Shown here piece by piece: positions 18,915 through 28,813 of a stretch of 64,000 nucleotides of DNA (position 1 is its first letter; the number at the start of each line of letters is the position of its first letter). A program made the position numbers and the translations under genes. Under the pieces are notes generated by a model, which had not been told where the DNA came from, did not search any database, and worked only from the letters and a program-made list of their open reading frames with translations. The stretch covers positions 1-64,000 of the forward strand of contig CACDDC010000003.1 in the NCBI GenBank assembly GCA_902551455.1, written 5' to 3'. Origin of the DNA: an uncultured Pelagibacteraceae bacterium (GTDB lineage: Bacteria > Pseudomonadota > Alphaproteobacteria > Pelagibacterales > Pelagibacteraceae).

Positions 18915-20759
18915 TTAAACACCTTGTCTTTGTTTAGCTTTTCCTTCTTTATGAAGTTTTAATGCTTCTTCGTTTTCTTTTGTTTTTGGAATTTCTAAAG
19001 TGGGACTTTCCCAGTAAGCAGATCCATCTAACCATTGATATGAGTGTGTTTTTATTGAGATAACGTAAGTTATTTCAGATTTTTTAGCTCTTTTAAAAGC
19101 CTCCTCTAATTCACTAATTGAAGAAACTTCTTCTGATTTAGCTCCCATACTTGAAGCATGTTGAGCAAAATTTATTCCAACTAAATTAGAATTTTTAGAG
19201 CTTTCAAACAAACAATTAAATTCTTTTCCTCCTTTAAAAAGTTGCAGCCTATTAATTACTGCGTGCCCACCATTATCACAAACCACAATAATTAATTTAT
19301 TATTTGTAATTACTGAAGAATAAATATCTGAATTGTTTAATAGATAAGATCCATCACCTACAAAAACTATTACATCTTTTTTAGGATTGGCCATTTTTAT
19401 TCCAAGTGCTCCAGATATCTCATATCCCATACAACTAAAACCCCACTCTGTTTCATGAGTATTTAATTCTCTAGGTCTCCATACTTGAACTACTTCTCCA
19501 ACTAATCCACCAGCAGCTGTCACAGCAATATCTGTTGCTTCTGAGTTTCTATAAATAGCTCCGACAGCATGTGCGTAGCTCGGGAGCTTTTGATTTGTTG
19601 GTCCACTTTCTTTATCAACATATTCATTCCATGATTTTAGTTCTTTTCTTGATTTTTTATGCCAGTCATCTGGTGCTTTCCAATTTCCTAAAGCTTGTGA
19701 AAGCTCAATTAAAGAAACTTTTGCATCTCCAATTACAGATTGTGCCATATGTTTATTTGCATCAAATCTAGTAACATTAATAGAGACTAATCCAAAATTT
19801 GGATTTTCAAAGTTTGACCAAGACCCAGTTGTAAAATCTCCCAATTTTGTACCTATCGCAATAGCTAAATCAGTTTGTTTAGCAAAATTATTTGCTGCTT
19901 TTCCTCCTAGTCCACCTATAGGTCCAAGAAAATGAGAATGATCTCTTTTCATAGTTGAATATCCCATTACAGTTTGGGTAACTGGTATATTGTGTTTAAT
20001 CGAAAACGAAGAAAGCTCTTCCATTGCATCCGAATAAAAAACTCCACCACCAGAAATAATAATTGGGTTTTTAGATTTTTTAATTTTTTCTACAGCCTCT
20101 TTTATTTGATAATCATCTGGTTTTGGTCTTCTGATATTATGTACTCTTTCTTTAAAAAACTCCTCAGGATATTCAAATACCTCTCCTTGAACATCTTGGG
20201 ACATTGATATACATGCTGGTCCACAATCTGCGGGATCTAACATGGTTTGAATTGCTTGAGGTAATGATTGTAAAATTTGTTCTGGTCTTGAAATTCTATC
20301 AAAATATTTTGTTACTGGTTTAAAAGCATCATTTGCAGTTATTCCAGGATTATTAAAATGTTCTACTTGTTGAAGCACAGGATCTGGAATCCTATTTGCA
20401 TAAGTATCTCCAGGTAAAAATAAAATAGGCAGTCTATTACTCATTGCAACTGCTGCAGAGGTAATCATGTTTGTAGATCCTGGCCCTACTGAGCTTGTTG
20501 CTACAAAAATTTGTTTTCTTCTTTTAGCTCTAGCATATGCTATTCCTGTTAAAGCCATATTTTGTTCATGATGACCTCTCCAAGTAGGAAGTTTATCTTT
20601 ATTTTCCTCTAAAGCTTGTCCTAAACATGCAACATTTCCATGGCCAAATATTCCAAAAGCACCAGCAAATAATGGTTCTTTTTTACCATCAATTAAAATT
20701 TTTTGAGCAATTAAGTGTTTTACAATTGCATAAGCACATGTAAGCTTTATTTTTTTCAT
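18915..20759 (-). CDS. iolD: 3D-(3,5/4)-trihydroxycyclohexane-1,2-dione hydrolase (ThDP)
   Basis: GIFGHGNVACLGQAL, VFVGDGSYLLNNSD ThDP motif, IolD-like C-terminus. Confidence 0.88.
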   Translation of the reverse strand: MKKIKLTCAYAIVKHLIAQKILIDGKKEPLFAGAFGIFGHGNVACLGQALEENKDKLPTWRGHHEQNMALTGIAYARAKRRKQIFVATSSVGPGSTNMITSAAVAMSNRLPILFLPGDTYANRIPDPVLQQVEHFNNPGITANDAFKPVTKYFDRISRPEQILQSLPQAIQTMLDPADCGPACISMSQDVQGEVFEYPEEFFKERVHNIRRPKPDDYQIKEAVEKIKKSKNPIIISGGGVFYSDAMEELSSFSIKHNIPVTQTVMGYSTMKRDHSHFLGPIGGLGGKAANNFAKQTDLAIAIGTKLGDFTTGSWSNFENPNFGLVSINVTRFDANKHMAQSVIGDAKVSLIELSQALGNWKAPDDWHKKSRKELKSWNEYVDKESGPTNQKLPSYAHAVGAIYRNSEATDIAVTAAGGLVGEVVQVWRPRELNTHETEWGFSCMGYEISGALGIKMANPKKDVIVFVGDGSYLLNNSDIYSSVITNNKLIIVVCDNGGHAVINRLQLFKGGKEFNCLFESSKNSNLVGINFAQHASSMGAKSEEVSSISELEEAFKRAKKSEITYVISIKTHSYQWLDGSAYWESPTLEIPKTKENEEALKLHKEGKAKQRQGV

Positions 20760-20816
20760 AATTAAAGTTATATTTTAAATAAATATATCTCAACTAGTAA
20801 ACCATAAAATTGTATT

Positions 20817-22259
20817 ATGTATAGTAAATTTGGACAGTTCATAGATGGAAAATGGCAACAAGCTGAAAAAAAAGAAACCTATGATGTTATTAATCCTGCA
20901 ACTGAAGAAGTTATAGGCAAGGCCTCGAAAGCAACATCTGTTGATGTAGATAAAGCCTTAAAATCTGCAGAAAAAGGTTTGAAGGTTTGGCGTTCAACTC
21001 CCCCATGGCAACGGGCATATATTATTCGAAAAATTGCAGATTTAATGAGAGAAAAAAAAGATGTTCTCGCTAAATGGTTAACGTTAGAAGTTGGAAAACC
21101 TTTGGCAGAAGGTGTTGGTGAAGTTGGGGGGGCAGCAGATATTTTTGAATGGAATGCAGAAGAAACAAAAAGAATATATGGACAAACAGTTGAAAGTAGA
21201 TTTCCTGATACAAGGGTACATGTATATTATCAGCCTGTAGGAGTTGTGGCTGCATTAGTTCCATGGAATTTTCCAATAGTATTAGCATCAAGAAAAATTT
21301 CTACTGCATTAGCAGCAGGATGCTCTGTAATCTGTAAACCTGATGTTATTACCCCCGGAGCTGTTATGGAACTAGTAGACATATGCAAAGAAGCAGGAGT
21401 TCCTCCAGGAGTAGTAAACCTTTTATCTGGTGATCCAGCATCAATATCTGAACAACTTATTAATTCAGATATAATAAAAAAAGTTTCAATTACAGGATCA
21501 ACAAGAGTTGGGAAATTAATTTTAAAACAAGCTGCGAATAAAGTTCAAAGAGTAACAATGGAGTTAAGTGGTCACTCACCTTTTATAGTTTTTGATGATG
21601 CAGATATTAATAAAGCAACCGACATAGCAATTACATCTAAATTTAGAAATAATGGACAAGTATGCATTTCACCTAATAGATTTTATATCCAAGAAAAGAA
21701 AAAAGAAGAATTTATTAATTCTTTTATAGGTAAAGCCAAAAAACTGAAAATTGGAAATGGAATGGATAAAGATGTTCAACTAGGTCCTTTAACAACAGAA
21801 AAAAGACTTAATGAAGTTGAGCAACTTGTTGAAACAACAAAAAAAGAAGGCGCAAAAGTTTTAATGGGAGGAAAAAGACCAGCAGGATTTAACAAAGGGT
21901 ATTTTTATGAACCAACAGTTTTTGATAATGTTAAAGATAATTTTACAATTATGAAAGAAGAACCTTTTGGTCCTCTAGTTCCAATTCTTTCATTTAAAGA
22001 TTTTGATGAAATCATTGAAAGATCAAATAAAAATGATTTGGGATTATGTAGTTATATTTGTACAAATTCCATGGATCAAGCTCATAGAGCATCTGAGCTC
22101 ATGGAAACAGGGACGGTAGCAGTTAACACGCCAGTAGTAGCATTAGCTGAGGCACCATTTGGAGGAATTAAACAGACTGGATATGGACGTGAAGGTGGTT
22201 CAATGGCAATTAAAGATTATCTGAATATTAAATATACTCATTTAGGTATAAAAGGATAA
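20817..22259 (+). CDS. NAD(P)-dependent aldehyde dehydrogenase
   Basis: PWNFPIVLASRKISTALAAGC; VTMELSGHSPFIVFDDAD; NNGQVCISPNRF. Confidence 0.92.
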   Translation: MYSKFGQFIDGKWQQAEKKETYDVINPATEEVIGKASKATSVDVDKALKSAEKGLKVWRSTPPWQRAYIIRKIADLMREKKDVLAKWLTLEVGKPLAEGVGEVGGAADIFEWNAEETKRIYGQTVESRFPDTRVHVYYQPVGVVAALVPWNFPIVLASRKISTALAAGCSVICKPDVITPGAVMELVDICKEAGVPPGVVNLLSGDPASISEQLINSDIIKKVSITGSTRVGKLILKQAANKVQRVTMELSGHSPFIVFDDADINKATDIAITSKFRNNGQVCISPNRFYIQEKKKEEFINSFIGKAKKLKIGNGMDKDVQLGPLTTEKRLNEVEQLVETTKKEGAKVLMGGKRPAGFNKGYFYEPTVFDNVKDNFTIMKEEPFGPLVPILSFKDFDEIIERSNKNDLGLCSYICTNSMDQAHRASELMETGTVAVNTPVVALAEAPFGGIKQTGYGREGGSMAIKDYLNIKYTHLGIKG

Positions 22260-22378
22260 TGTCAAAAAGAAAGAAATCGAATACCGAATCCATCCCAATG
22301 CTTTTCGCAAAAAAATATATACCTTATTACTATGCAGTGATTTGGATAATTTTACTGATATATCTATTTTCAAAATGA
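22259..22378 (+). CDS. 39-aa single-TM microprotein (absent from ORF track)
   Basis: MSKRKKSNTESIPMLFAKKYIPYYYAVIWIILLIYLFSK*; TAATG overlap upstream, ATGA overlap downstream. Confidence 0.7.
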   Translation: MSKRKKSNTESIPMLFAKKYIPYYYAVIWIILLIYLFSK

Positions 22379-23166
22379 AAAAAAATCCTTTAAAAAAAAT
22401 AATCAAAGATGGTAAGGCCATAATTAATGGTTGGCTTCAAATACCAAATTCTTTTTCAGCAGAAGTAATGGCAAAACAGGGATGGGACTCTCTAACTATA
22501 GACATGCAGCATGGTGTGATTGATTACCCTAATTCTCTACAAATGTTACAAGCAATATCTACTACAGAAACTACTCCAATGGCCAGAGTTAATTGGAATG
22601 AACCTGGTCAAATAATGAAAATATTAGATGCAGGCTCCTATGGGGTTATTTGCCCAATGGTAAGTAATAAAGAACAAGCAGAAAAATTTGTACAAGCTTG
22701 CATGTATCCTCCTAAAGGATACAGAAGTTTTGGACCCATAAGAGGACTTTTATATGGTGGGGCAGATTATGGCGATCATGCAAATGAAGAAATATTAAAA
22801 ATTGCAATGATAGAAACCAAGGAAGCTCTAGAAAAACTAGATGAAATAATGAAAACACCTGGTGTTGATGGAATTTATATAGGACCAGCAGATTTAAGTT
22901 TAGCTTTGGGAAAAAAACCAAGTTTCGATAAACCAGACTCTGACCCAGTTTTTCCAACAATCATGAAAATATTAGAACATGCAAAAAAAAATAATATATT
23001 TGCTGGAATTCATAATATGACACCAGAATATGCACAAAAAATGATAGAAAAAGGTTTTCAATTAGTTACTGTTGGATCTGAACAGAGATTTATGACAGCA
23101 GGAGCAAAAAATGCAATTGAAAAACTTAAAGGTAAATCAAAAGGTGTTGAGTCTAAAACCTATTAA
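22375..23166 (+). CDS. HpcH/HpaI family aldolase
   Basis: GWDSLTIDMQHG; GIYIGPADLSLALG; start revised to ATGA-overlapping ATG. Confidence 0.88.
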   Translation: MKKNPLKKIIKDGKAIINGWLQIPNSFSAEVMAKQGWDSLTIDMQHGVIDYPNSLQMLQAISTTETTPMARVNWNEPGQIMKILDAGSYGVICPMVSNKEQAEKFVQACMYPPKGYRSFGPIRGLLYGGADYGDHANEEILKIAMIETKEALEKLDEIMKTPGVDGIYIGPADLSLALGKKPSFDKPDSDPVFPTIMKILEHAKKNNIFAGIHNMTPEYAQKMIEKGFQLVTVGSEQRFMTAGAKNAIEKLKGKSKGVESKTY

Positions 23167-23170
23167 TTAA

Positions 23171-24136
23171 GTGCCAAATAAAAAAAAAATTTTAATTATA
23201 GAGTCAATTCATAAGTCAGGTATTGATTTATTAGAAAATGATTCAAATTTTGATTTTGAAATTGTAGATGATTTGTCAAAAGAAAATTTAAAAAATAAAA
23301 TAAAAGATTGCGATGGAGTTTCATTAAGAACTGCAAAATTAAACGATGAAATAATTAGTGCAGGTAAAAAGCTTAAAATTATTTCTAGACATGGAGTTGG
23401 GTACGATAATATTGATCTAAACAGTGCAAAAACAAATAATATAACTATTGCTATTACAGCTACAGCAAATGCCATTGCTGTATCTGAACACGTAATGTTT
23501 ATGCTTTTAAATATAGCTAAGAGAAAAAGCATGTATGACGAAAGTGTAAAATCAGGAAATTTCATAAATAGAAATAAACTTCCTAAAACTATGGAGATCT
23601 GGAAAAAAAATATTTTAATAGCAGGATTTGGCAGAATTGGCCAAAATTTAATTAAAAGATGCCTTGGTTTTGAAATGAATGTTTTTGTTTTTGATCCATT
23701 TGTTTCGAAAGAAAAAGTAGAGTTGCTTGGAGGAAAAAAAGCAGATGATTTAGTTGAAATTGTTAAGTCTATGGACGTTATATCTCTTCATATGCCTTTA
23801 AATAATAAAACAAAAAATATTATAAATTATGACTTATTAAAAACTATGAAAAAAAATTGTATTATAATCAACGCTGCACGAGGTGGAATTATTAATGAGA
23901 ATGACTTAAACAAAGCTTTAAATGAAAATTTAATCTATGGAGCTGGCTTGGATGTTTTTGAAGTTGAACCTCCTAGTATAGATAATCCATTATTAAAAAA
24001 TGATAAAGTATTTTTAAGTCCTCATACTGCGGCATTTACTGAAGAATGTCTTAGAAGAATGGCAAAAGAGACAGTACAAAATATCATTGATTTTTTTGAT
24101 AAAAAGTTAGAAAACTCTAAAATTATAAAATTATAA
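23171..24136 (+). CDS. D-2-hydroxyacid dehydrogenase (SerA-like), GTG start
   Basis: GFGRIGQNLIKR; INAARGGIINENDL; GAGLDVFEVEPP. Confidence 0.88.
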   Translation: MPNKKKILIIESIHKSGIDLLENDSNFDFEIVDDLSKENLKNKIKDCDGVSLRTAKLNDEIISAGKKLKIISRHGVGYDNIDLNSAKTNNITIAITATANAIAVSEHVMFMLLNIAKRKSMYDESVKSGNFINRNKLPKTMEIWKKNILIAGFGRIGQNLIKRCLGFEMNVFVFDPFVSKEKVELLGGKKADDLVEIVKSMDVISLHMPLNNKTKNIINYDLLKTMKKNCIIINAARGGIINENDLNKALNENLIYGAGLDVFEVEPPSIDNPLLKNDKVFLSPHTAAFTEECLRRMAKETVQNIIDFFDKKLENSKIIKL

Positions 24137-24138
24137 TC

Positions 24139-24636
24139 ATGAGACTAAATATTAAAAATTTTGGATTATTAGAAACAATTGTAATTTTATCATTAGTCTA
24201 TGTTATAGCAATGCTGTTATGGACAGTTAGCACAAGACCAGCAGTGGAAGCAAAAGCAAATCAAGTTAAAGAAAACCATAAAAAAGTTGTGGATTTTATT
24301 AATAACGAAGTTAATCAATGCGGTAATTCTGAAAATAAAAATACTGTTTGGGGTGATCCTTGTAATTCTGAATGGATTGCTGACAAAGTAGTAAAATATA
24401 TTAATAATAATTTAGAAATTGAAAATCCATTCTCAGATGATGCAAAAGTTAAAACAGATCCTGACCCAAGAATCAAAGCTGAGGGTAAAGCAGGTCAATC
24501 AACAGAAATGGGGGTTATATTTCTAATGTCATCAAATTTCCAACCAGAACCTGGATCTGAGTGGATAGTTGGAACTTGTTTTAAGTCACCTTGTGTTGCT
24601 GCTGGAAATAACGAACTTACTTCAATTTATAGATAA
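24139..24636 (+). CDS. Hypothetical protein with pilin-like N-terminal helix
   Basis: NFGLLETIVILSLVYVIAMLLW then soluble Cys-containing domain. Confidence 0.5.
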   Translation: MRLNIKNFGLLETIVILSLVYVIAMLLWTVSTRPAVEAKANQVKENHKKVVDFINNEVNQCGNSENKNTVWGDPCNSEWIADKVVKYINNNLEIENPFSDDAKVKTDPDPRIKAEGKAGQSTEMGVIFLMSSNFQPEPGSEWIVGTCFKSPCVAAGNNELTSIYR

Positions 24637-25539
24637 CTATTTCTTCTCTATCTCAATATTAGATTGTTTAAGAGTTTCAATTAAATATTTATAACCTTTA
24701 ATTGCATATTCTAAGGGATTGGCTTTTTTTGGATCTTGTTCAGCTTCTACAACTAACCAACCTGAATAGTTATTTTTTTTAAGTACATCGAAAAATGGTC
24801 TGTAATCTATACAACCATCTCCTGGTACTGTAAAAGCACCCTCAAGAAAAGCTCCTCTAAAACTTAGGTCTTCTTTAAGTGATTTTTCTAGAACATTTTT
24901 TCTTATATCTTTGCAGTGAACATGGCCAAGGCGATCCTTATAGTTTTCTAATATTTTTTTTGAATCTCCTTTTGCAAACAACATGTGGCCTGTATCTAAA
25001 GTAAGTTTTACACTGTCATGAGTGTTGTCTAATAGTCTTTCAGTATCATTTTGTGTTTCAATTACAGTTCCCATGTGATGATGGTATGCCAAAGGCATTC
25101 CTTGATCATCTAAATATTTTCCCATTTCTGAAATTTTTTCACAAAATTTTTTCCACTCATCTTTATCCATTTGAGGTCGAGAAGATAATTTTCTATTTGG
25201 ATCGCCTTGGATTGAACCAGATACTTCAGCAAAAACTATACAGGGAGCTTTACAATCTTTAAACAATTTAAGTTGTTCTTGAATTGATTTTTTTTCATCA
25301 TCAATTGAATTTTTTCTTAGATTTGCTCCATACCATCCAGAACATAAATTTAAATTAAATTTATTTAGCTTAGGTATTAATTCAGATGATTTTTTTGGAA
25401 ATTTTCCACCAGACTCTATTCCTATATATCCAGCTTGTCTTGCTTCGGCTAGACACTGTTCTAGGGTAGTATCACCTCCTAATTCAGGCATATCATCATT
25501 GCTCCAGGCGATAGGTGCTACTCCTAATTTTACTGACAT
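24637..25539 (-). CDS. iolE: Myo-inosose-2 dehydratase-like xylose isomerase-fold protein
   Basis: LGVAPIAWSNDDMPELGGDTTLEQCL matches IolE N-terminal pattern; YHHHMGT. Confidence 0.88.
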   Translation of the reverse strand: MSVKLGVAPIAWSNDDMPELGGDTTLEQCLAEARQAGYIGIESGGKFPKKSSELIPKLNKFNLNLCSGWYGANLRKNSIDDEKKSIQEQLKLFKDCKAPCIVFAEVSGSIQGDPNRKLSSRPQMDKDEWKKFCEKISEMGKYLDDQGMPLAYHHHMGTVIETQNDTERLLDNTHDSVKLTLDTGHMLFAKGDSKKILENYKDRLGHVHCKDIRKNVLEKSLKEDLSFRGAFLEGAFTVPGDGCIDYRPFFDVLKKNNYSGWLVVEAEQDPKKANPLEYAIKGYKYLIETLKQSNIEIEKK

Positions 25540-25591
25540 AATAATTAATTTTAGTTAAGATAATAAATTAATAATTAAATTCAAATAAAAA

Positions 25592-26593
25592 ATGATTAAT
25601 ATAGCATTATTTGGGCTGGGTAGAATTGGATTAATGCACGGAAAAAATCTTATGAGGAACAAAGATTTTAATTTAAAGTATGTTTATGATCTAAACAAAG
25701 GTTTAACAAACAAAGTTTCTAAAATTTTAAAATCTCATCCCATTAATAGTCCGTCAATAGCTTTTAAAGATAAAAAATTAGACGCTGTATTTGTTGCTTC
25801 ATCAACATCGACTCATATTAAACTCATACTTCAAGCTACGAGTTATAAAAAAGCAATATTTTGTGAAAAACCTTTAGACTTAAATATAGAAAAAATTAAT
25901 GATTGTAAAAAAAAAATAAAAAAATCTAATCCTAAAATTCAATTAGGATTTAATAGAAGGTATGACCCAGGACATAACAATTTAAAAAAACAACTTTTAA
26001 AAGGAAATATAGGAAGATTAGAAAAAATAATAATTACTAGTAGAGACCCTGCCCCTCCATCCATAAAATACTTAAAAGAGTCGGGAGGTATTTTTCGGGA
26101 TATGATGATTCATGATTTTGATTTGGTTAGATTTTATTTAGGCAATGATGAGCCAGCTAGCCTGATTGCATCTGGTAGTAATATTTTAAATAAAAAATTT
26201 AATAAAATTAAAGACTATGAGTTGGCTTCTTGTATGATTAAATCTAAAAATGGAGTTCAATGTATAATTACAAATTCAAGGCATTGCAGTTTTGGTTACG
26301 ATCAAAGAGTTGAGTTGTTTGGATCAAAAGGAATGATTATTTCAGATAATAAAAGAGAAAATGAGACATCTTTTTATTCATCTAATTCAACATCAAATAA
26401 GGCTCCTTTGATGCATTTTTTTGTTGAAAGATATAAAGAGGCTTACAAAAATCAGCTTTATGATTTTTCAAAGTTTATTAGAAAAAATATAAAACCTCTT
26501 GCTGAGTTTGAAGAAGGAAGAAGAGCATTAATAATGGCTAATGCTGCAAAAAAATCTCTATCATCTAAAAGGTTTGAAAAACTTAACTTTTAA
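25592..26593 (+). CDS. iolG: Inositol 2-dehydrogenase-like Gfo/Idh/MocA protein
   Basis: FGLGRIGLMHGKNL; FCEKPLDL; LGFNRRYDPGH. Confidence 0.8.
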   Translation: MINIALFGLGRIGLMHGKNLMRNKDFNLKYVYDLNKGLTNKVSKILKSHPINSPSIAFKDKKLDAVFVASSTSTHIKLILQATSYKKAIFCEKPLDLNIEKINDCKKKIKKSNPKIQLGFNRRYDPGHNNLKKQLLKGNIGRLEKIIITSRDPAPPSIKYLKESGGIFRDMMIHDFDLVRFYLGNDEPASLIASGSNILNKKFNKIKDYELASCMIKSKNGVQCIITNSRHCSFGYDQRVELFGSKGMIISDNKRENETSFYSSNSTSNKAPLMHFFVERYKEAYKNQLYDFSKFIRKNIKPLAEFEEGRRALIMANAAKKSLSSKRFEKLNF

Positions 26594-26664
26594 CAGAATC
26601 AACTTTAACGAGAGTACATCCTATCACCTTTACTTTTATATTTAAGTTTGGTTAAATTTTGTTT

Positions 26665-26682
26665 TTAAAAGTTAACTTTTAA
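26665..26682. promoter_or_regulatory. 18-bp perfect palindrome upstream of sugar ABC transporter
   Basis: TTAAAAGTTAACTTTTAA. Confidence 0.4.
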
Positions 26683-26701
26683 CAACAAGAGGGAAAATTT
26701 A

Positions 26702-27625
26702 ATGAAAACATTAAAAAACTTTATCTTAGCAATGGCTGCATGGGCAATGATGTCTGTGTCTGCTTTAGCTACAGATGTAATCGTTGTTTCACATGGTCAA
26801 GCTAATGACCCTTTTTGGTCAGTAGCAAAAAATGGTGTTGATGCGGCTTGTAAAGATATGGGAATATCTTGCAAGTATACAGCTCCAGGAACTTTTGACA
26901 TGGTAGAAATGGCAAAATTAATTGATAACGCAGTATCTCAAAAACCAAAAGGTATTGTTATTACGTTGCCAGATGCGGCTGCTTTAGGAAAATCAGTTAA
27001 AGCTGCAATTGCTGCTGGTATACCAGTAATCTCAATGAACTCTGGTTCAGATGATTATGCTTCTTTAGGAATCAGTGCTCACGTTGGACAAACTGAGTTT
27101 GAAGCTGGTGTTGGTGGTGGACAAAAAATGAAAGCTGCTGGCGGTAAAAAAGCTTTATGTGTTAACCACGAAGTTGGAAACGTTGCGCTAGATAGAAGAT
27201 GTGCAGGTTTCAAAAAAGGTTTTGGAGGAAGTGTAGATATTTTAGGTACTTCTAACGACCCAACTGAAATTCAAAAAGCTGTAGCTGCTAAGTTAGGTGC
27301 TGGATATGATACAATCTTAACTTTAGGTGCAGGTTTATCTGGTGAAGCGGCTCTTAAAGCTCTTGAAGCTGCAGGAAAAGTTGGAAGTGTTAAGTTAGGT
27401 ACATTTGATATGTCTCCTAATATGTTAAAAGCAGCTGCTGCAGGAAAAGTAGAGTTTTTAATTGACCAACAACAATATCTTCAAGGTTACCTACCAATTG
27501 CAATTTTTGCACAGTATATGAGATGGGGAACTATGCCAGCTGGAGTAGTTATGACTGGACCTGGTTTCGTAACACCAAAAAATGCTAGTGCTGTAATTAA
27601 GTGGGCAGCTCAAGGTTATAGATAA
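26702..27625 (+). CDS. Sugar (putatively inositol) ABC transporter substrate-binding protein
   Basis: Signal peptide; periplasmic-binding-protein type I fold; next to iol genes. Confidence 0.85.
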   Translation: MKTLKNFILAMAAWAMMSVSALATDVIVVSHGQANDPFWSVAKNGVDAACKDMGISCKYTAPGTFDMVEMAKLIDNAVSQKPKGIVITLPDAAALGKSVKAAIAAGIPVISMNSGSDDYASLGISAHVGQTEFEAGVGGGQKMKAAGGKKALCVNHEVGNVALDRRCAGFKKGFGGSVDILGTSNDPTEIQKAVAAKLGAGYDTILTLGAGLSGEAALKALEAAGKVGSVKLGTFDMSPNMLKAAAAGKVEFLIDQQQYLQGYLPIAIFAQYMRWGTMPAGVVMTGPGFVTPKNASAVIKWAAQGYR

Positions 27626-27635
27626 AATATAATTT

Positions 27636-27670
27636 AAAGGCCTGGCTATTTTTTTAGTCAGGCCTTTTTT
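27636..27670 (+). terminator. Hairpin with T-tract after SBP gene
   Basis: AAAGGCCTGgCTA-loop-TAGtCAGGCCTTTTTT. Confidence 0.8.
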
Positions 27671-27685
27671 CTTTAAAAAGTTAAA

Positions 27686-28813
27686 ATGTCTGAAAAATCA
27701 AAGAGTATAGATTCAAAAAAACAGTTTTCTCAAGATGAAAGATTAAAAAAAGTTTCTAGATTAAAAATTCTACTAAACAGGCCTGAACTAGGTGCTCTTG
27801 GAGGGTCAATATTAGTATTTATATTTTTCGGAATAGTAGCTGGTGATACTGGAATGTTTAGTGCTTATGGAACATTAAACTTTTTAGATGTTTCTGCTAA
27901 CTTAGGCATAATTGCAATTGCTGCTGCTATGTTAATGATAGGTGGTGAATTTGATCTTTCAATAGGATCAATGATTGGTTTTGCTGGAATTTGTATTGCA
28001 ATACCTGCAATTTATTGGGGGTGGCCATTATGGATGAGTATAGTTTTTGCTTTTGCGATGGCTGTTCTAGTTGGTTATTTTAATGGAATATTAGTAGTTA
28101 GAACTGGACTTCCATCTTTTATTGTAACTCTAGCCATGTTGTTTATTTTAAGAGGAGCCACATTAGCAATTACAAGATTAATAACAGGAAGAACGCAAGT
28201 TCCAGGACTTAGAGTTTTAATTGATAATGATCCAATTGCATGGATGTTTGCTACTGACACATTTAAATGGCTGTTTACATGGTTAGGTTCTATGAAATTA
28301 ATTGAATTAAGAACCGATGGAACTCCTTTAGCAACAGGAATACCACCTTCAGTAATATGGTTTGTTTTACTTACAATTATAGCAACTTGGATTTTAATGA
28401 AAACTAGATATGGAAATTGGATTTTTGCATCTGGAGGAGACAAGGTAGGGGCAACCAACGTTGGTGTGCCAGTAGGAAAAGTTAAAATTAGCTTATTCAT
28501 CGGAACAGCATGTGCAGCAACGCTTTTCGCATGTATTCAAGTATTAGATGCTGGATCTGCTGACACAATGAGAGGAACATTAAAAGAATTAGAGGCAATT
28601 GCTGCAGCAGTAGTTGGTGGGTGTCTGTTAACTGGAGGATATGGATCCGCTATAGGAGCAGCTTTTGGAGCATTAATTTTTGGAACAGTATCAATGGGTA
28701 TTTTTTATACAGATGTTGATACTGATTGGTTTAAAGTTTTTTTAGGAGCTATGATGCTTATAGCAGTTGTATTTAATAACTATATTAGAAAAAAAGTTAC
28801 TGAGAGTAAATAA
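27686..28813 (+). CDS. Sugar ABC transporter permease (RbsC/FrcC-like)
   Basis: [32 protein letters not shown]. Confidence 0.9.
   Translation: MSEKSKSIDSKKQFSQDERLKKVSRLKILLNRPELGALGGSILVFIFFGIVAGDTGMFSAYGTLNFLDVSANLGIIAIAAAMLMIGGEFDLSIGSMIGFAGICIAIPAIYWGWPLWMSIVFAFAMAVLVGYFNGILVVRTGLPSFIVTLAMLFILRGATLAITRLITGRTQVPGLRVLIDNDPIAWMFATDTFKWLFTWLGSMKLIELRTDGTPLATGIPPSVIWFVLLTIIATWILMKTRYGNWIFASGGDKVGATNVGVPVGKVKISLFIGTACAATLFACIQVLDAGSADTMRGTLKELEAIAAAVVGGCLLTGGYGSAIGAAFGALIFGTVSMGIFYTDVDTDWFKVFLGAMMLIAVVFNNYIRKKVTESK

Noticed and set aside
23209-23565. 118-aa minus-strand ORF
   Set aside because: Antisense to the D-2-hydroxyacid dehydrogenase; composition reflects the opposite-strand coding sequence.
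28075-28500. 141-aa minus-strand ORF
   Set aside because: Fully antisense to the well-supported sugar permease; no recognisable family.
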